From: Agathobaculum sp. NTUH-O15-33
GTDB taxonomy: Bacteria > Bacillota > Clostridia > Oscillospirales > Butyricicoccaceae
Direction of reading: 5' to 3'
DNA: 64,000 nucleotides
Assembly: GCF_033193315.1 (NCBI RefSeq)
Contig: NZ_CP136187.1
Span: 2,259,501 to 2,323,500, forward strand
Below are positions 60,370-64,000 of the stretch, piece by piece (the first letter of the stretch is position 1; every line of letters starts with the position of its first letter). The notes beneath the pieces were generated by a model. It saw only the letters and a list, made by a program, of their open reading frames with translations, did no database searches and was not told where the DNA came from. The translations under genes were made by a program, and so were the position numbers.

Positions 60370-60957
60370 TCAGTCCTGCGCGTCCCTCCAGCGGACGCCC
60401 TGCGCGATCAAGTCGTTGTACGCGGCGATCGTATCGCCGTGGATCAGCTTGGCCCGCGTCACCAGCTCGATCAACGTTTGGTCGAAGCAATACAGCAGCG
60501 CGCGGTCGATGTCTTCTTTTGCGAGTTCGCGCGCATTTTTCACACCGGGAAAGTCGCGCGTATCCTCGATATAATCCGCCAAATAGAGTATCTTATCGAG
60601 CACATTCATTCCCGCCTTGCCTGTGGTATGGCAGGCAATCGCGTCGCACACATCCTGCGGCGCGCCGTACTCATCCTTTGCGATGGCGGCGGCCGTTTTT
60701 CCGTGCAGCATTTTTGGCTCGGAGAATTCAGCGTTACAGGGTATTATACCGTATTTCTTACTTAAATTCAACTGTTCTTCTTTAGAAAGATGCTTTGTTA
60801 TGTCGTGCAGGATTGCTGAGAAAGCCGCTTTTTCCACGTCTCCCCCATAAAGTTCGGCTAGGTAGATCGCGGCGCGCTCGCAGCCGAGCGTATGCTCATA
60901 GCGGTACCCATGGAGACGCGCGAGTATTCCTTTTCTCATTTCGTCATTGCACAACAT
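60370..60957 (-). CDS. yqeK: YqeK-type HD-domain nucleotide hydrolase
   Basis: About 195 residues of the HD superfamily: HGYRYEHTLGCERAA (first metal His), AILHDITKHL (His-Asp pair), GKTAAAIAKDE and CHTTGKAGM. YqeK proteins cleave diadenosine tetraphosphate to ADP and always neighbour nadD. Start ATG 60957 is chosen because AAAGGCGGG lies upstream; the in-frame ATG 30 bases earlier has no ribosome binding site. Confidence 0.9.
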   Translation of the reverse strand: MLCNDEMRKGILARLHGYRYEHTLGCERAAIYLAELYGGDVEKAAFSAILHDITKHLSKEEQLNLSKKYGIIPCNAEFSEPKMLHGKTAAAIAKDEYGAPQDVCDAIACHTTGKAGMNVLDKILYLADYIEDTRDFPGVKNARELAKEDIDRALLYCFDQTLIELVTRAKLIHGDTIAAYNDLIAQGVRWRDAQD

Positions 60958-60999
60958 AACTTTTGACCCGCCTTTCTGTCTTTTCATCGAATAAAAATA

Positions 61000-61593
61000 T
61001 TAAAAACCGTAAAGGTGTTTTCGCTCGATGTAATCGGCGACCGCGTTCGTGGTATAGCGGCGCAGATCGCCGCCGCACCGCAGTTCGGTCGAAGAAATGG
61101 TGAGTACGTCGCCGCGCACCAGCTCGATGCGCGCGCCGAGGCTGCTTTGAAGGCCCTTCGCCTTTTCCCGCAGGTTATTCCAGTCATCCGCTTCGCGGGC
61201 GCAGACGGCCAGCGTGGCCAGATGCGCGATCTCATCCGGCGCGCGCCAAACGCGATCGAACGATAAAAGCATATCGGTGCCGATGATCAAAAACAGGTCG
61301 CTCTCGCCACGATCGTGCAGCGAGCGCAGCGTATCCACGGTATAGCTGGCGCCGCCGCGCCGGATCTCGATATCGCAGAGCTCGGCCCAGCTTTCCCCTT
61401 CGATCATCAGGCGCACCATCTTGCAACGGTCGGCTGCCGAAGCGGTGTCCTCCGGCAGTTCCTTATGCGGCGGTATATTGGTCGGGATAAACAGCACGCG
61501 TTCCAGCCCAAGCGCGGTCTTGGCGCTTTTCGCGGCGTTTAAATGGCCCAAATGCGGCGGATTAAAGGTGCCGCCCAAAACGCCCGTTCTCAT
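61000..61593 (-). CDS. nadD: Nicotinate-nucleotide adenylyltransferase
   Basis: A 197-residue enzyme with the nucleotidyltransferase motif GGTFNPPHLGHLNAA at the N-terminus and the ISSTELR motif near residue 166. It adenylates nicotinate mononucleotide in NAD synthesis. Its start overlaps the stop of the yhbY gene by four bases (ATGA). Confidence 0.95.
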   Translation of the reverse strand: MRTGVLGGTFNPPHLGHLNAAKSAKTALGLERVLFIPTNIPPHKELPEDTASAADRCKMVRLMIEGESWAELCDIEIRRGGASYTVDTLRSLHDRGESDLFLIIGTDMLLSFDRVWRAPDEIAHLATLAVCAREADDWNNLREKAKGLQSSLGARIELVRGDVLTISSTELRCGGDLRRYTTNAVADYIERKHLYGF

Positions 61594-61889
61594 TTGACGA
61601 GGACGATCTTCCGCTTGTCCTTATCCGACGCGGGGCGATAGATTACAAATTTCGAGCCGATCACCTGCACCGGATTGGCGCGGCAAGCCTGACACAGCGC
61701 TTCGGATACCGTGCGCGGTGTGAGCATGGCGCTTTCCAGCACCTTACCCTTGACGAGTTCGTGGCTTTCCAGCAGCACGTCGAGCTCACGCTCGACCGCG
61801 TCGGTCACGCCCTCCTTGCCGATAATCAGCGTATCGGGCAATGTATTTGCCATCGCGCGCAGCTGCGCGCGTTGCTTGGTTGTTAGCAT
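61590..61889 (-). CDS. yhbY: YhbY-family RNA-binding protein (CRM domain)
   Basis: A 99-residue single CRM domain: MLTTKQRAQLRAMAN, LIIGKEGVTDAVERELD (the GxxG-like loop) and QVIGSKFVIYRPAS. YhbY/YqeI proteins associate with pre-50S ribosomal particles. ATG 61889 has AGAGGAG upstream. Next to nadD as in many Firmicutes. Confidence 0.92.
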   Translation of the reverse strand: MLTTKQRAQLRAMANTLPDTLIIGKEGVTDAVERELDVLLESHELVKGKVLESAMLTPRTVSEALCQACRANPVQVIGSKFVIYRPASDKDKRKIVLVK

Positions 61890-61904
61890 AATGCTCTCCT
61901 CTTA

Positions 61905-62035
61905 ATCAATTAGGAATTAGTAGTTAGTAATTAGGAATTGTGGTGGCCGCCAAGGGCGGCTTATTTGATTTATCGCGCTTTGCGCGATACCGCAAACTCC
62001 TAACTCCTACTTCCTAACTCCTAACTATTTCATTT
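61905..62035. repeat. Inverted-repeat element downstream of rdgB (copy 1)
   Basis: Ends ATTAGGAATTAGTAGTTAGT (from 61909) and complementary CTCCTAACTCCTACTTCCTA (to about 62027) enclose a core with two hairpins: GCCGCCAAGGGCGGC and ATCGCGCTTTGCGCGAT. The core recurs almost unchanged at 62.70-62.76 kb. The right end supplies the last codons and TAG of rdgB. Confidence 0.7.
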
Positions 62036-62664
62036 AGTTTTTCTTTTAGTTTTTGCAGCGCTCTCGCTCTGTGGGAGATTTGGTTTTTCACCTCTGCCGG
62101 CAGTTCGCCGAAGGTGCAGCCATAATCCGGCACAAAGAATACCGGATCGTAGCCGAAGCCGTTCTCCCCCGCCAGACGGCGGGCGATTTCGCCCTCGCAT
62201 TCGCCACGAACGGTCAGCTCCCGGCCGTCCGTCCAGACGCAGGCGATTGCCGAGACAAAGCGCGCCTGTCGTTTGCCGTCCGGCACGGCGGCGAGATTTC
62301 GCAGCAACCGGAGCGTGCGCTCCTTATCGTTTGCATGGGGAGGCAGCGGCTCCAGACCAACCGAAAGCCCATGCTTTTCCGCGTACTCGAAATATTCCGC
62401 CGAGCCGTACCGCGCCGAATAGACGCCGGGCGCGCCGTTCAGCGCGTCCACACAAAGCCCGGAATCGTCAGCCAGCGCGGGTAGACCGGTGAGCGCGCAC
62501 GCGGCTCGCGCTTTGATCAGCGCGTTTTCCTCAAAGGTGTCGCCATCCTCCACAGGCTCGGGCGCGCCTTCGGGCAGCGCGCTGACCTCGATGCCAAGCT
62601 CTTGCAAAATAGCGTCCATTTCGCGCAGTTTGTTTTTGTTATGGGAAGCCAGTATAAACTTCAT
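62014..62664 (-). CDS. rdgB: XTP/dITP diphosphatase (RdgB/HAM1 family)
   Basis: A 216-residue pyrophosphatase that removes non-canonical purine nucleotides. ASHNKNKLREM (residues 5-15), LADDSGLCVDALNGAPGVYSARY-type motif near 69-90, GFGYDPVFFVPDYGCTFGEL and SHRARAL are conserved. ATG 62664 follows GGAGG; the longer in-frame start lies in a repeat. The final EIVRS and stop come from the repeat element downstream, so the natural C-terminus may have been altered by its insertion. Confidence 0.93.
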   Translation of the reverse strand: MKFILASHNKNKLREMDAILQELGIEVSALPEGAPEPVEDGDTFEENALIKARAACALTGLPALADDSGLCVDALNGAPGVYSARYGSAEYFEYAEKHGLSVGLEPLPPHANDKERTLRLLRNLAAVPDGKRQARFVSAIACVWTDGRELTVRGECEGEIARRLAGENGFGYDPVFFVPDYGCTFGELPAEVKNQISHRARALQKLKEKLNEIVRS

Positions 62665-62683
62665 GCGAACCTCCATGAGAAGT

Positions 62684-62790
62684 TGGATGTAGGAATTAAG
62701 AATTGTGGTGGGCGCCAAAGGCGGCTTATTTTGATTTATCGCGCTTTGCGCGATACCGCAAACTCTTAACTCCTACTTCCTAACTCCTAC
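62684..62790. repeat. Inverted-repeat element between rph and rdgB (copy 2)
   Basis: Same core as copy 1 (AATTGTGGTGG, GGCGGCTTATT, ATCGCGCTTTGCGCGATACC, then CTCCTACTTCCTAACTCCTA) with a shorter left end. Its right end provides the TAG stop of rph (AAGAGGTAG). Confidence 0.7.
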
Positions 62791-63509
62791 CTCTTTACCA
62801 AGTGTTTCTGCTGCACCTTGCTCAGCCTAGCGCAGCCGCGTTTTGCAAGCGCGAGCAGCTTTTTTAGCTCCGCATCGGTGAACGGGCGGCCCTCGCCCGT
62901 GCCCTGCACCTCGATAAACTCCCCCTTGGAGGTCATCACCACGTTACAATCCACGATGGCGTGCGAATCCTCGGCGTAGTTCAAGTCCATCACGGCCTCG
63001 TTTTCAAAAATACCAACCGAAACGGCGGAAACAGAAGCGGTGAGCGGCATTTTTTCGATCACGCCGTCCTCCAGCAGCTTTTGGCAAGCCAACCACAGCG
63101 CGACAAAGCCGCCAGTGATCGAAGCGCAGCGCGTGCCGCCGTCCGCTTGGATTACGTCGCAGTCCACCGTGATCTGGCGCTCACCCAGCGCGGCGCGATC
63201 GACCACCGCGCGCAGGCTCCGGCCGATCAGGCGCTGAATTTCAGACGAGCGTCCGTCCAGCTTTAAGCTCTTGATATCGCGTTTTTTGCGCGTGTTTGTG
63301 GCGCGGGGCAGCATGGCGTATTCCGCCGTCACCCAGCCAAGGCCCTTGCCCGTGAGAAAGGGCGGCACGTTATCCTCCACGCTCGCCGTGCAGATCACCT
63401 TGGTGTTACCCATTTCGATCAGCACCGAACCCTCGGCGTGCATGGTGTAGTGAGGCGTTATTTTGACCGGTCGCAGGGCGCCCGGCGTTCTTCCATCGGG
63501 ACGTGTCAT
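62787..63509 (-). CDS. rph: Ribonuclease PH
   Basis: A 240-residue phosphorolytic 3'-exoribonuclease that trims tRNA 3' ends. [76 protein letters not shown] and the C-terminal [14 protein letters not shown] are all present, so it looks active. The ATG directly follows the ftsY stop (TAAATG), with GAAGGAGG in the end of ftsY. Confidence 0.95.
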   Translation of the reverse strand: MTRPDGRTPGALRPVKITPHYTMHAEGSVLIEMGNTKVICTASVEDNVPPFLTGKGLGWVTAEYAMLPRATNTRKKRDIKSLKLDGRSSEIQRLIGRSLRAVVDRAALGERQITVDCDVIQADGGTRCASITGGFVALWLACQKLLEDGVIEKMPLTASVSAVSVGIFENEAVMDLNYAEDSHAIVDCNVVMTSKGEFIEVQGTGEGRPFTDAELKKLLALAKRGCARLSKVQQKHLVKR

Positions 63510-64000
63510 TTATGATATTCCTCCTTCAAGCGGCGGCAGAATGGCTTCCAAAAAGGCCGAACGGTCGAAATCGACCAGATCGTCCAGTCCTTCGCCCACG
63601 CCGACCAACTTGACCGGCACGCCAAGACCCGCCGAGATCGCCACTACGATACCGCCCTTGGCCGTACCGTCCAGCTTGGTCAGCACGATGCCGGACAGCT
63701 TCGCGACCTTGTTAAATTCCTCCGCCTGATGCACGGCGTTCTGGCCTGTCGTCGCATCCAGCACAAGCAGCGTCTCGCGCGAGGCGGTCGGCAGTTCGCG
63801 GGAGATAACGCGGTCGATCTTGGCCAGCTCGTTCATCAGATTGGCTTTGTTGTGCAGACGGCCCGCGGTATCGACGATGATGACATCGCTTTCTCGCGCC
63901 TTGGCCGCCGCGATCGAATCGAACACAACGGCGGCGGGATCCGCGCCCGCCCCGTGGCGGACGATATCCGCGCCCGCGCGCCCCGCCCAGATCTCAAGCT
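63510..64000 (-). CDS. ftsY: Signal recognition particle receptor FtsY, 5' part outside the window
   Basis: The visible 163 C-terminal residues contain the NG-domain GTPase motifs: [20 protein letters not shown] (G3), [30 protein letters not shown] (G4) and [18 protein letters not shown] (closing loop). The frame runs to the window edge. FtsY docks ribosome-SRP complexes at the membrane. Distinguished from Ffh by the DATTGQNA and GEGLDDL pattern and by the absence of an M domain. Confidence 0.95.
   Translation of the reverse strand, partial: LEIWAGRAGADIVRHGAGADPAAVVFDSIAAAKARESDVIIVDTAGRLHNKANLMNELAKIDRVISRELPTASRETLLVLDATTGQNAVHQAEEFNKVAKLSGIVLTKLDGTAKGGIVVAISAGLGVPVKLVGVGEGLDDLVDFDRSAFLEAILPPLEGGIS

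Overview
The window is a GC-rich bacterial chromosome segment. Gene content and layout point to a Gram-positive anaerobe of class Clostridia, possibly an Oscillospirales-type gut commensal; that placement is inference. Support comes from two glycyl-radical/radical-SAM proteins, a YesM/YesN two-component pair, strong AGGAGG ribosome binding sites, sigma-A promoters of TTGACA-17-TATAAT type, and the ftsY-rph-rdgB-yhbY-nadD-yqeK-LCP-rsfS-leuS housekeeping cluster. No phage, plasmid, transposase, integrase, rRNA or CRISPR locus was seen.

Layout. 1-8.5 kb: mixed small units (metal exporter fragment, frameshifted CpXC gene, ABC-F ATPase with DUF2752, XRE regulator, nitroreductase-sirtuin-radical SAM operon, DUF378, metY behind a perfect promoter and a small leader ORF). 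8.7-21.4 kb: a sugar operon on the minus strand (solute-binding lipoprotein, two permeases, MsmX-type ATPase, YesL, Gfo/Idh dehydrogenase, TIM-barrel isomerase, NagB-like deaminase, PfkB-like kinase), divergent from a YesM/YesN pair, with 100-bp-period palindromes between them. 21.4-23.1 kb: glycyl-tRNA synthetase (frameshifted) and tRNA-Ala. 23.4-35.2 kb: an AT-richer block with a nine-gene operon encoding a ribose-type ABC transporter, a cupin, an unusual glycyl radical enzyme with its activase, an aldehyde dehydrogenase and a split transketolase, plus a divergent AraC regulator. 36-50.7 kb: a myo-inositol regulon in two operons (transporter plus DeoR regulator; iolG-C-J-D-E-B-B plus a GldA-like dehydrogenase) with matching promoters, and an AraC regulator. 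50.9-54.5 kb: a large cytosolic hybrid histidine kinase. 54.8-64 kb: tRNA-Pro, a 153-bp tandem repeat, and the housekeeping cluster.

How it fits together: three complete carbohydrate import-and-catabolism modules sit side by side, each with its own regulator and each with a strong hairpin directly after the binding-protein gene. The best candidate for a previously undescribed system is the glycyl radical enzyme operon at 23.4-35.2 kb: its active-site loop has two adjacent cysteines and lacks the Glu of the diol-dehydratase-type enzymes, and its partner genes match no pathway I can name with confidence. Two genes (CpXC, glyS) carry single-base homopolymer insertions that look like sequencing errors or recent mutations.
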